NCBI RefSeq assembly: GCF_004348675.1
Contig: NZ_SMKN01000019.1
Span: 1 to 58,784, forward strand
Direction: 5' to 3'
DNA length: 58,784 bases
Origin: Micromonospora sp. KC606
GTDB taxonomy: Bacteria > Actinomycetota > Actinomycetes > Mycobacteriales > Micromonosporaceae
Shown here: positions 17,724-26,582 of the stretch, piece by piece
Layout of the letters: each line of letters opens with the position of its first letter
Position numbering within the stretch: position 1 is the first letter of the stretch
Notes under the pieces: generated by a model
What the model was told of the DNA's origin: nothing
The model's input: the letters and a program-made list of their open reading frames with translations, nothing else
Database searches by the model: none
Made by a program: the position numbers and the translations under genes

Positions 17724-18185
17724 TCAACAACCCCGGGTGAGGCTGTCCACGGTGTAGACCCTGCCGCCCCACGCGATCCAACCCTTCGCCGAGACGCAGT
17801 AGTTGGCGGTGCCGGTGACGCCGACCGGTCCGGCGTAGGAGGAGTAGGTGCCCTCGTCCGGGGAGGAGAGCGCGGCGAAGTCGCAGGGGCGTCCCTCGCC
17901 GGAGCGCTGCTTGCAGCGCGCGATCTGGACCCCGGTCAGTGCGGACTTCCCGAAGGAGGCACCCCGGTGGTAGAAGCAGGCGCTGTTGGTGCCACCGTTG
18001 CTGGTGTTGTAGTAGATGACCAGCTCGCCGACGGGGTTGCTGCTCGGCACCGTCTTGCTGTAGGTCACGGTGCCCGAGCAGGAGACCGCGGCCTGCGCGG
18101 GCGCGGCGGCGAACAGGCTCGCGGCACCCAGGGTGGTCAGGCAGGCGGTCAGCACGCCGGCACGACGAAGTTTACGGAAAGTCAT
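17724..18185 (-). CDS. SapA-like secreted (spore-associated type) protein
   Basis: A 153-residue exported protein: signal peptide MTFRKLRRAGVLTACLTT with cleavage after PAQA, then a small Cys-containing domain of about 120 residues (SCSGTVTYSKTV, YYNTSNGGTNSACFYH, GWIAWGGRVYTVDSL, final RGC). The layout matches Streptomyces spore-associated protein A relatives. ATG 18185 follows GGGAG. Four or more cysteines suggest disulfides outside the cell. Function is unknown; a link to aerial growth is known only for relatives. Confidence 0.72.
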   Translation of the reverse strand: MTFRKLRRAGVLTACLTTLGAASLFAAAPAQAAVSCSGTVTYSKTVPSSNPVGELVIYYNTSNGGTNSACFYHRGASFGKSALTGVQIARCKQRSGEGRPCDFAALSSPDEGTYSSYAGPVGVTGTANYCVSAKGWIAWGGRVYTVDSLTRGC

Positions 18186-18279
18186 AGCGGTGCTCCCGTG
18201 ATCAATATCAGGTGTGGATCTCCGGGGACCGTATCGGCGACCCGTGAAAGGGCGCTGAGATCCCGCTGAACGTGCTGTC

Positions 18280-18310
18280 TTGGCGTTCTGTCGGCCGTGG
18301 ACACTAGGCT
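18280..18310 (+). promoter_or_regulatory. Candidate promoter of the SARP regulator
   Basis: TTGGCG (18280-18285) and TAGGCT (18305-18310) look like -35 and -10 boxes, with a slightly long 19-base gap. A start site near 18317 would exclude the ATG at 18297 and supports GTG 18348 as the real start. Confidence 0.45.
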
Positions 18311-18347
18311 GACCCGCTCGCGGGGGGCTGCTCGGAAGCGGGGAACG

Positions 18348-21206
18348 GTGGACGGTGTCGAGTTTCGGGTGCTGGGACCGGTCGGCGTGTGGCGCGACGG
18401 CCAGCGGCTCCGCCCGACGAACGCCCAGCAGCGCACCATCCTGGCGATGCTCCTGTTGGCCCCGGGCCATGTGGTCACCCTCGACCAGTTGGTCACCGCG
18501 CTGTGGGGCGACAGCCCGCCCGCGTCGGCGCGCAACGCCATCCAGGGGCACGTGTCCCGCCTCCGCCGGCTCGTCCGCAGCATCCCGGCGGTCGAGCTGG
18601 CGACGGCGGGGCACGGCTACCAGCTGACCGTGCCGCGCGAGTCGGTGGACGCGCACCGGTTCCGACGGCTGGTGCAGCAGGCAATGGTCGCTGAGGCCAC
18701 CTCCGACGAGCTGCTGCGAACCGCCGTGGACCTGTGGCGCGGTCCCGCATTCGCCGACGTCGCGGGCGAGTGGCTCGGGGCGACCATCGGACAGACCCTC
18801 GAACAGGAGCGGATCGCCGCCATCGAGGAGCTGTCTCGGGCCGAGCTCGGCGCGGGGCGGGTTGCCGACGCGGTGGCCCGGCTGGCCGCTGTGGTCGCCG
18901 AGCACCCGGTGCGGGAGAACGCGGTCGCGCTGTGGATGACCGCCCTGCACCGCGCCGGTAGACGCACCGAAGCCCTGGCGGTGTTCCGGGAAACCCGGCT
19001 CCGGCTGACCAGGGATCTCGGCGTCGAACCCGGCGACGAACTGCACCGCGTCCATCAGGCGGTGCTGGCAGACGGTCCCCCGGCGACGCCGACTGACCAG
19101 GGCAGTCCCTGCTCACGTCAGCTGCCCGCGCAGGTACCCCACTTCACCGGCCGTACCAGCGAACTGGCCGCGCTCGACGCGCTGCTGGAGTCGCGGCACA
19201 CCGGCGTCGCGATCGCCGTGGTCAGTGGCGCTCCCGGCGCGGGCAAGACGGCGCTCACCGTGCACTGGGCCCACCGGGTCGCCGATCGTTTCCCGGACGG
19301 GCAGCTCTTCGTGAACCTGCGCGGCTTCGACACCATGGGCGCCGCGATGGACCCGGTGGATGCCCTGCGCCGACTGTTGGCCGGCCTGGGCGTGCCGGCA
19401 AGCCGGATTCCGGCGACGCTGGACGAACAGTCCGCACTCTTCCGCACGGCTGTCGCACAGCGACGCGTCCTGATCGTGCTGGACAACGCGCGAAACGCCG
19501 CACAGGTCCGCCCGCTGCTGCCCGGAACGCCGGGTAATTTCGTCCTGGTGAACAGCCGCGACCAGCTGGCCGGGCTGGTGGCCGGACACGGCGCGAAGCC
19601 GGTTCCGCTCGGGCGCCCCTCCGCGGTGGAGGCGCGAGCCTTTCTGTCCAAGCGCCTCGGCAGCGAGCGGGTCGCGGGCGAACCGCGGGCCGCCACGGGG
19701 ATCGTCGAATCGTGTGGGCGGCTGCCCCTGGCGCTGGCCGTGGTCGCCGCCCGCGCCGCCATCAACCCCCGGCTGACGCTGGCCGCGCTCGCAGCCGAGC
19801 TGAGAGAGAGCCGTGGCCGCCTCGACGTGCTGGCCAACGGTGACTCCGCCACCGACGTGCGGACCGTGTTCTCCTGGTCCTACCGGGCACTCGGCCCGGA
19901 GGCCGCCCGGGTGTTCCGACGGCTCGGCCTGCACGTCGGCCCGGACGTCAGCCTGTCCGCGGCGGCCAGTCTCACGGGTTTGCCCGTGCCGCGGGCGCGG
20001 ATGCTCATCGGTGAACTGATCCGGGCACACCTGATCGAGGAGCACCTTCCGGGCCGCTACCTGTTCCACGACCTGCTCCGGGCGTACGCGGAAGAACTGG
20101 CGCAGGCCACCGAGCCGGCGGAGGACCGCCGCCGGGCGATGCGCCGGCTCTTCGACCACTACCTGCACAGCGCCCGGCACGCCGACGCGCTCGTGGAGCC
20201 GAACCGGGCGCCGGTCCGGTTCGAGCCCTGCGCCGACGACGTGCACGTCGACGAACCGACCGACCGGAAGCAGGCCCTGGCGTGGTTCACCGCCGAACGT
20301 GCGGGGGTGCTGGCCGCGATCGACCGAGCCGCGGCCGAGGGGTTCGCCGCCCACTCCTGGCAGCTCGCCTGGGTGATCAAACCGTGGCTGAGCCGGCAGT
20401 GGCACCGCCACGACCAGGTGCGGGCGCAGCGTACGGCGGTCGCGATGGCGACGAGGGTCGCGGACGCCGCAGCGCAGGCGGTGGCGTACCGGTACCTGGC
20501 CGACGGCTACGACCGGCTCGGCCGGCACCGCGACGCCGAGACCACCTACCAGCACGCGCTCGACCGCTACCGGGCGGTCGACGACCGGGTCGGGCAGGCG
20601 CACGTGCAACTGGACGTCGCCCGGATGCTCGACCGGCGGAAACGCCACCGGGACTCGGTGCGCCATCTGAAGCTCGCCCTGGCTCTGTTCCGCGCGGAGG
20701 GCGATGACGTCGGAGAGGCCCGGGCTCTCGCCGCGCTGGGCTGGGAGCATGCCCAACTCGGCGAGTACGACGAGGCGCTGGTCCATTGCCGGGCAGCGCT
20801 GGCGTTGCTCCGGGCGAGCGCGGACCGCCACGGCGAGGCGGCCGGCTGGGACAGCATGGGGTACATCCACCACCAGCGCGGCGAGTTCTCACTCGCCATC
20901 CGGTGCTACGAGCGCAGCCTGGAGATGTCGCAGGAGTGCGGCGACCGGATGGGCTCGGCGCGTACCCTGATCAGCCTCGGGGAGAGCAGACTCGCCGCCG
21001 GCGAGGTGGCCGAGTGCGAGCGAGCATGGCGACGGGCGCTGGCCCTGCTTCACAACCTGGACGCCGCCGTGGCCGCCGAGCTGGCCGAGCGGCTGCGCCG
21101 GTTGTCGGACCCGCCGCACGGTGCCGGCGGGTTGCCGCGCCAGGGCGCCGATCAGGTGGCGGAGGACGCACCCCGGCGCCCGGCCCGGCAGTCCGGGCCG
21201 GGCTGA
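18348..21206 (+). CDS. AfsR/SARP-family regulator with NB-ARC and TPR domains
   Basis: A 952-residue regulator. An OmpR-like DNA-binding domain opens it (VEFRVLGPVGVWRDGQ; HVSRLRRLVR; about 1-90). A bacterial transcriptional activation domain follows (about 95-240, DLGVEPGDELHRVHQAVL), then an NB-ARC NTPase (Walker A GAPGAGKT; VLIVLDNA as Walker B; GRLPLALAVVA) and TPR repeats to about residue 910. This is the AfsR plan used to activate antibiotic or morphological genes. GTG 18348 is chosen after AGCGGGG; an upstream ATG at 18297 is in frame. No biosynthetic cluster lies alongside, so the targets are probably distant. Confidence 0.9.
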   Translation: MDGVEFRVLGPVGVWRDGQRLRPTNAQQRTILAMLLLAPGHVVTLDQLVTALWGDSPPASARNAIQGHVSRLRRLVRSIPAVELATAGHGYQLTVPRESVDAHRFRRLVQQAMVAEATSDELLRTAVDLWRGPAFADVAGEWLGATIGQTLEQERIAAIEELSRAELGAGRVADAVARLAAVVAEHPVRENAVALWMTALHRAGRRTEALAVFRETRLRLTRDLGVEPGDELHRVHQAVLADGPPATPTDQGSPCSRQLPAQVPHFTGRTSELAALDALLESRHTGVAIAVVSGAPGAGKTALTVHWAHRVADRFPDGQLFVNLRGFDTMGAAMDPVDALRRLLAGLGVPASRIPATLDEQSALFRTAVAQRRVLIVLDNARNAAQVRPLLPGTPGNFVLVNSRDQLAGLVAGHGAKPVPLGRPSAVEARAFLSKRLGSERVAGEPRAATGIVESCGRLPLALAVVAARAAINPRLTLAALAAELRESRGRLDVLANGDSATDVRTVFSWSYRALGPEAARVFRRLGLHVGPDVSLSAAASLTGLPVPRARMLIGELIRAHLIEEHLPGRYLFHDLLRAYAEELAQATEPAEDRRRAMRRLFDHYLHSARHADALVEPNRAPVRFEPCADDVHVDEPTDRKQALAWFTAERAGVLAAIDRAAAEGFAAHSWQLAWVIKPWLSRQWHRHDQVRAQRTAVAMATRVADAAAQAVAYRYLADGYDRLGRHRDAETTYQHALDRYRAVDDRVGQAHVQLDVARMLDRRKRHRDSVRHLKLALALFRAEGDDVGEARALAALGWEHAQLGEYDEALVHCRAALALLRASADRHGEAAGWDSMGYIHHQRGEFSLAIRCYERSLEMSQECGDRMGSARTLISLGESRLAAGEVAECERAWRRALALLHNLDAAVAAELAERLRRLSDPPHGAGGLPRQGADQVAEDAPRRPARQSGPG

Positions 21207-21224
21207 ACCCGTCGGCCACAGCGA

Positions 21225-21259
21225 CGGTGTGGCGCCGCGGGTGCTGCGCCGCCACACCG
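21225..21259. terminator. Bidirectional hairpin between convergent genes
   Basis: CGGTGTGGCG (21225-21234) pairs with CGCCACACCG (21250-21259), exactly between the stops of the SARP gene and the propeller/peptidase gene. Confidence 0.75.
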
Positions 21260-21268
21260 CCGGTTGAG

Positions 21269-24220
21269 CTAGCCGAGGGTGAACCGGAAGAACCGCGGGC
21301 GGTAGATACCCGGATCCCGGTAGTGGTCCCCTTCGGGGCTAACCCTGGTGTCCATGCTGTTCACGTTGTACGAGGCGACGAACGTGTTGCCCGAACTCAG
21401 CGACGCGTGGACGTGCGCGTTGTACGCGATGATGTTGCCGTTCCAGTAGCTGCCGTACGGGCCCGGTTCGGGCATCCGGTAGACCGGGGTGCGGTTGGTG
21501 AACGGCCCGAACGGCGAGCACGACGTGTACGCCATGATCTGACCGCTGAACGCCTCCGTGCTGTCCTGGCTGAGCAGCAGGTACTGGCCGTTCCACGGCG
21601 TCACGCTGTACTCGTTCGCGATGCCGGTGAGCGTGTTGCGGGCGTTCTGCTCCCGGAACGACCAACCCCACGGCGTGTAGTACTGCCAGGTGCCGGAACC
21701 GAGGTCGTCGCCCTGGACCCGGGCGATCCGCATCTGCTTGTGCGTCGGCGAGTCGTCGACGCCGTAGATGTAGGTGTAGCCGTCACCGCTGCGGCTGGCC
21801 GGCAGCAGCGCCGAACCCCACGCCACCCCACTGGCCGAGGGCAGGTCGCGGACCCGGACGGGAGTGCGCAGGTTGCCCAGGTCGAAGTCCGCCACCACGT
21901 TGCGGTTGAACCGGAAGTCCCAGGACCCGGGGCCGAACTTCAGGTACTCCTGGTACACCGCCTGTAGCCGGCCACCGGAGAGATGGCCGTCGCCGATCCA
22001 GAACCAGGTGGTCGTGGAGGTCGGACCCATGATGGGCCTGGGCGCCCCGGCCGTTCCACCGTGGTACGTCGTGAGGTTGTTGCCGTTCTGCACCACGAAC
22101 GTGTTGTTCACCAGTGGCGCCGTCGTCGGCCGGGTGCCGTTGGCGTTGAGCGGGCCGAGCCAGGTGTCGGAGAACAGCCAGATGATGCGGCCGTCCGGCA
22201 GCTTCACCGAGTAGGTGGAGTCACCGCCGGTCCAGCCGTCCGGGGTGCTGGCCGCGTAGTTGTTGAACGTCGCCTCGGGGGCGGCGTTCAGGTGCAGGCT
22301 GGTGACGTTGGGCGCCCGCAACGAGCACTGCCGCTCCTTGATCGGCAGCGTGGTCTCCATGTAGGTGGTGAACGTCTTGGGGGACTCGGCGGCGTCCTGG
22401 GAGTGGACGTCCAGTTCGGTCCAGGTGGTCACCAGCGTGGCCACCATCGGGTACGCGAAGTTCGACACCGTGATGAGCCCGCCGGCGTCGGGGTACTTCA
22501 CCGTCTGGATCGTCGGGTACTCGGCCAGTGAGCCGGGGCTGCCCTTGGGCGACCAGATGATGATGGCGGAGCTGCGGTTGGGATCCTTGGTGGTGTCCAC
22601 CAGCAGCGTGGAGCAGTAGCCGCAGCTCGGGTCGCCGGACTGCGCCTTGGCCCAGAAGTCGTGGTAGACCGCCCCACCCTTGCGCAGGATGTCCTGGTAC
22701 TCGGTGTGCGTACCGGCCGCGACGGTGTGCTTCTTGCGTGCCGGCCGGGCATCGCCGAGCCCGTCGTCGTCGGTCGGGGTGTGGCCGTACAGGTTCGACC
22801 GCCACAGGGTGGCGTCGGAGTCCTGGTAGCCGTAGAGATCCCAGCTGCCCGGCGGGGTCGGCAGGGGAGCGTTGTTCGCCCTCGCCAGCCGGTAGTTGGC
22901 GATGTGGTAGCCCAGCAGTATGTGCTTGAAGTTCATGCCGTAGCCCTCGACCGCGTTGCGGATCGCCTCGATCGGCAGGTGGTCGTGGTCGCGGACGCTC
23001 TCCCAGGTGTGCCGCACGAAGGCACCGTCGGTCCGCTCGGTGAGGTACGCGGGGAGCAGGAAAGCCCCGTACTGCGGGCCGGTACCGAGGCCACCCCACG
23101 AGTTCAGCGCCTGCCCGGGCTTGGCCAGCACGTCGGCCACGTTGCGGGCGTAGAGGTCGTCCTCGCCGAGCGGGCTGAACCCGCCGGTGCGGGCGTAGGT
23201 CTGGTGGGTCGCCCACTCCGCGGTGGCCTCCATCCACCAGTTCATCGAGCCGAACTCCTTGCCGCCGACGAAGTCCCAGAACCAGTCCTGGACGATGCCG
23301 GAGCGGTCCCAGTACTGGTACTGCATGACGTGGAACAGCTCGTGCCGTGGCATGTAGTCCCACCGGCTCTCGCTGGTCGGCACCAGGATGGTGGGCTGCT
23401 GGTTCAGGCCCAACGGCAACACAAACGGGGCGTGGATCGGCTGCCCTAACAGCTTGTTCACGCCGTACACCAGCACGTACGGCTTGTCGGTGCGAACCGG
23501 CAGGGGATACCCCATCTCCCGGTACTCGCCGACCGCGATCGACAGCGAGTTCAGCATGTGCTGCACGGCCTCGGGCCGCCCGTTCGGGTTGAACACCGGC
23601 GGGATGCCGGGCTGGCCGCCGCCGGCGACGTTGTACAGGATGAGGAACTCGCCGGCGCTGGCCCGACACTTGTAGTTGACGTCGAGGTACTCGTAGTCCT
23701 CGGCCGCGCAGTCGTCGTACCCGGTCGCCCTGGCTGGGGCGGGTGCGGTGAGCGTCGGCGTCACGGCGCGGGACGCGGCCGGCGTCGCGTTGGCCGACAG
23801 CATCGACAGGTACTTCAGGTACGTCGCCGGGTTCTTGACGGCGCCGGTGGGGCGCAGGCGCGCGGGCACCGAGCCGGGGGAGTCGACCGACATCATGCCG
23901 TACCGCACAGTGTCGTCGAGTGACAGCTGGCCGCGGTGGTACGCGCGGACGATCTTCTCGTGCGGCCCGAAGTCCGGCGGGCTCGCCTTTGGCCGCTTGG
24001 TTTGGCGGTCCGGCGTCACGGGCTGGTACGGCTTCGCGCGCTGCGGCGCGTACTGGCCGGTGTCGTGCCCGGGGTCGGGTGCCGCCGGCGCCGGTCGGGC
24101 CGACCGGTCGCCGACGGGGCGAGCGGTGCCGTCGGGCGGCGCGGCCTGGGACGGACCGCCGGCCAGTACGGCGGCGGCCAGGGTAACCGCCGCCGTAGCC
24201 ATTGCCAGTATTTGTCTCAC
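21269..24220 (-). CDS. Secreted gluzincin-like metallopeptidase fused to a DUF5005/DUF4185-like beta-propeller
   Basis: A 983-residue exported protein. GTG 24220 follows GAGGAG; the signal peptide ends near PSQAA. A disordered Pro-rich stretch runs to about residue 90. The first domain carries HELFH at 293-297 with a downstream WWMEATAEW (Glu331 or Glu335), the zinc-ligand layout of gluzincin peptidases. From about residue 640 a second module begins: DGWTGGDSTYSVKLPDG, WLFSDTW, NNTFVVQNG, then repeated beta strands ending FFRFTLG, resembling the GH43-like DUF5005/DUF4185 propeller. The fusion suggests a protease aimed at a glycan or glycoprotein surface. Substrate unknown. Confidence 0.72.
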   Translation of the reverse strand: MRQILAMATAAVTLAAAVLAGGPSQAAPPDGTARPVGDRSARPAPAAPDPGHDTGQYAPQRAKPYQPVTPDRQTKRPKASPPDFGPHEKIVRAYHRGQLSLDDTVRYGMMSVDSPGSVPARLRPTGAVKNPATYLKYLSMLSANATPAASRAVTPTLTAPAPARATGYDDCAAEDYEYLDVNYKCRASAGEFLILYNVAGGGQPGIPPVFNPNGRPEAVQHMLNSLSIAVGEYREMGYPLPVRTDKPYVLVYGVNKLLGQPIHAPFVLPLGLNQQPTILVPTSESRWDYMPRHELFHVMQYQYWDRSGIVQDWFWDFVGGKEFGSMNWWMEATAEWATHQTYARTGGFSPLGEDDLYARNVADVLAKPGQALNSWGGLGTGPQYGAFLLPAYLTERTDGAFVRHTWESVRDHDHLPIEAIRNAVEGYGMNFKHILLGYHIANYRLARANNAPLPTPPGSWDLYGYQDSDATLWRSNLYGHTPTDDDGLGDARPARKKHTVAAGTHTEYQDILRKGGAVYHDFWAKAQSGDPSCGYCSTLLVDTTKDPNRSSAIIIWSPKGSPGSLAEYPTIQTVKYPDAGGLITVSNFAYPMVATLVTTWTELDVHSQDAAESPKTFTTYMETTLPIKERQCSLRAPNVTSLHLNAAPEATFNNYAASTPDGWTGGDSTYSVKLPDGRIIWLFSDTWLGPLNANGTRPTTAPLVNNTFVVQNGNNLTTYHGGTAGAPRPIMGPTSTTTWFWIGDGHLSGGRLQAVYQEYLKFGPGSWDFRFNRNVVADFDLGNLRTPVRVRDLPSASGVAWGSALLPASRSGDGYTYIYGVDDSPTHKQMRIARVQGDDLGSGTWQYYTPWGWSFREQNARNTLTGIANEYSVTPWNGQYLLLSQDSTEAFSGQIMAYTSCSPFGPFTNRTPVYRMPEPGPYGSYWNGNIIAYNAHVHASLSSGNTFVASYNVNSMDTRVSPEGDHYRDPGIYRPRFFRFTLG

Positions 24221-24559
24221 GCTGCTCCTCGCTGCGGGGGTGGGCGAAACGGGCGCACCGGGGCCGGGGCGCGCATCGGATCCACGCGTGAGGCTGGCTC
24301 AGGACCTCGTCGACCTTGACCAGACAGCCCGACCGTGCCGAACTGGACGGAGTGCTGGTGGGTGCTGCGGCACGCCCGCCACGGGCCGGAGGAAAGTAAC
24401 GCTCGCCGCTGATCGCCCTCTGAAAATGTGCTGAGATCCCAGCGCTGACTGGGTGCCGGCGGCTTCCCGGCCGGCCGCCGGTCCCGACGAACTCCTGCCG
24501 GATACGGCCATGCTCGCTAGGATCCTCCTGACCGATTAGTGCCAATACGGGGGGTTTGA
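24221..24559. other. Divergent intergenic region with a candidate promoter for the WxL-like gene
   Basis: About 340 bases between divergent secreted-protein genes. TAGGAT at 24518-24523 is a good -10 for the rightward gene, with CTGCCG (24496-24501) as a poor -35 at 16 bases. The resulting leader of about 30 bases contains GGGGGG just before the ATG at 24560. No other gene or repeat is seen. Confidence 0.4.
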
Positions 24560-25147
24560 ATGAAAAAACCGATCAGTGCCGGGATCGCCGGCGCGTTCGT
24601 GCTCGCGGCCGGGCTGCTCACCGCAGCGCCGGCCCAGGCCGCCACGTGCGCCGAGGACACCGCCTGCGACACGACGACGACCTTCGACGTCACCGCCGGC
24701 GCCCTGGAGATCACCGTGCCCGACACGGCGGACCTGGGGAACGATGCCACCCCCGGCGGGTACGCCTACGGATCGCTCGGGCCGGTGACCGTCAGCGACG
24801 AACGCGCGTCCCTCACGCCGACCTGGACCGCGACCGTCACCGGCACCGACTTCACCACCGGGGGCGCGACCACGCCGGAGACCATCCCCAACTCCAGCAT
24901 CTACTACTTCTCCGGCAACGCCACGGCCACCACCGGCGACGGGACCTTCACCCCGGGACAGGCCGGGGCATTCGCCCCGCCGCCACCTCCTGTCGGGGAG
25001 ACGCTGGATCTGTCGCGTACCGCCTTCAGCCACTCCGGTGGCACCGGCAACAACTCCGCCACGTGGAATCCCTCGCTGACCGCACAGGTCGCCCTCAACA
25101 AGGTGGCGGGCACGTACACCGGGACCATCTCCCACACCGTCACCTGA
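24560..25147 (+). CDS. WxL-domain-like surface protein
   Basis: A 195-residue exported protein: signal peptide MKKPISAGIAGAFVLAAG with cleavage after AQA, then a Thr/Ala-rich beta domain with a single early Cys pair (TCAEDTACD). Features shared with actinomycete WxL-type proteins are GALEITVPDTADLG, TPTWTATVTGTDFTTGG, a mid-domain FTPGQ, and the end NSATWNPSLTAQVALNKVAGTYTGTISHTV. The partner gene, a DUF916-type protein, follows 4 bases after the stop, as in firmicute WxL loci where these proteins assemble on peptidoglycan. Distant similarity only; I cannot exclude a generic surface beta-sandwich. Confidence 0.65.
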   Translation: MKKPISAGIAGAFVLAAGLLTAAPAQAATCAEDTACDTTTTFDVTAGALEITVPDTADLGNDATPGGYAYGSLGPVTVSDERASLTPTWTATVTGTDFTTGGATTPETIPNSSIYYFSGNATATTGDGTFTPGQAGAFAPPPPPVGETLDLSRTAFSHSGGTGNNSATWNPSLTAQVALNKVAGTYTGTISHTVT

Positions 25148-25151
25148 CGGA

Positions 25152-26184
25152 ATGATCACACCCAGCCGGCTGGCCAGAGCAGTGGGCGTCCTCGCCGTGA
25201 CGCTGCTCCTGACGACGACCGCTCCGGCCCGACGGCGGCACGCTCGGCATCCGCCTTCTGGAGGCCTCCTCCAACCGCCGTGACGACCCCCGCGCGCGGC
25301 TGTACATCGTCGACCACATCAACCCGGGGACCACCATCACCCGCCGGTTCGAGGTCACCAACAACTCCGGCAAGCCGCACCCGATCAACGTCCATGTCAC
25401 CGCCGCGGAGATCCGCGACAACAACTTCCGGCCGGCGGACGACCGCAACGGCAACGAACTGCCGTCGTGGATCTCCATCGACCAGCCGACGTTCCTGGCA
25501 CCACCGCACAGCCGCACCCGGCTGATCGCCCGGATCAGCATCCCGCCGAACGCCACCAAGGGGGAGCGCTACGGCGCCATCGTCGCCGAGGTGGCGTCAC
25601 CCACGCCGGGCCAGGGCGAGAACGTCCAGATCGTCAACGGGGTGGGTGTCCGGGTCTACCTTGACATCGGCCCCGGTGGCGATCCCCCGTCCGACTTCCG
25701 CATCGATCAGGTGACTCCCGGACGTACCGAGCAGGGCGTACCGATCGTGAAGGCCGACGTCCACAACACCGGCGAACGCGCGCTCGACATGGACGGGCAT
25801 CTGTGGCTGTCAGGCGGCGGCGGCCGAATCAACGCCGGCCCGTTCCGCGCGCAGAAGAGCGCCACCCTCGCGCCCGGTAACGGTGGGCGGGTGACGTTCC
25901 TGCTCGACGAGCAACTGGCCGACGGCCCGTGGGACGCGAAGATCACCCTGGAGAGCGGGCGGATCCAACGTACCTTCACCGGCACGTTGACCTTTCCCGA
26001 CCGGGCCGGGGCCTGGGGCCTGCCGTCCACGGTCGGCGACCGGTTGCCGCTGATCTTCGCCGTCGTCGGCGCGTTGATCGTCATGGGCGGCGGCGGGATG
26101 CTGCTCCTCGTCCGTAGAGGACGGCGGCGTCGCCGGGCATCGGCTATCCGCTGGCAGCGTCTCCGGTCCCCCCGAACGCAATGA
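25152..26184 (+). pseudogene. DUF916-type (WxL-interacting) membrane-anchored protein with one frameshift
   Basis: ATG 25152 opens a signal peptide (MITPSRLARAVGVLAVTLLL...TAPA), but the mature protein is in the next frame from about 25231: DGGTLGIRLLEASSNRRDD onwards. Within that frame are the DUF916-like N-terminal domain (PGTTITRRFEVTNNSG; LPSWISIDQPTF; RYGAIVAEV), a second beta domain (VPIVKADVHNTGERALDMDG), and a C-terminal membrane helix (LPLIFAVVGALIVMGGGGML) ending in Arg-rich residues. A one-base indel at about 25226-25232 explains it. The rest is intact for about 315 codons, so this may be a recent mutation, a sequence error, or a start elsewhere. Confidence 0.75.
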
Positions 26185-26185
26185 C

Positions 26186-26302
26186 CCGGGGTGATGAATT
26201 TGCGGACGCCGACGAGCAGGAAGACCGCCCCCACCGCCAAGGTGGCGGTGTGTACGGGGTGTTTCCGGTGGTCGCGGTGCTCGGGCCGGGCCTGGTGACC
26301 AT
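26186..26302 (-). pseudogene. 5' remnant of a DUF4383-type membrane protein gene
   Basis: On the minus strand ATG 26302, preceded by GGAGG, reads MVTRPGPSTATTGNTPY. The frame then slips by an indel into TLAVGAVFLLVGVRKFITPG, the first helix typical of DUF4383 proteins. It stops making sense just where the DUF916-type gene ends on the other strand. About three quarters of the gene is missing. The remaining bases up to 26582 hold no recognised gene. Confidence 0.5.
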
Positions 26303-26582
26303 CTCATCTACCTCCATCGAATACTTGATTGCTGATGCGCCCCCGCCGGGAACGGCGCGGCCGGTGAGCCGGCCCGGCCTGACTTGCCGGTTCCGGGTAG
26401 GCCCGGAAGGGCTGCTGCCGCGAATCGGACGCTTTCCGTGTAAGACGCATCGCGAAGGGTAGGAGTGGAGGTGGGGCAAATGCCTCGGACGGCACCCAGG
26501 TTCGTAGATCCCGCGGGGAGGGCGGCCGGAATCCCGGCGACACGGGCGGCCCGCAGAGACCCCCGAGGTGAACGGAGAGGCG

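Noticed and set aside
18348..21206. A biosynthetic gene cluster around the SARP regulator
   Set aside because: No PKS, NRPS, terpene, lanthipeptide or tailoring gene set lies alongside. The regulator is flanked by secreted-protein genes.
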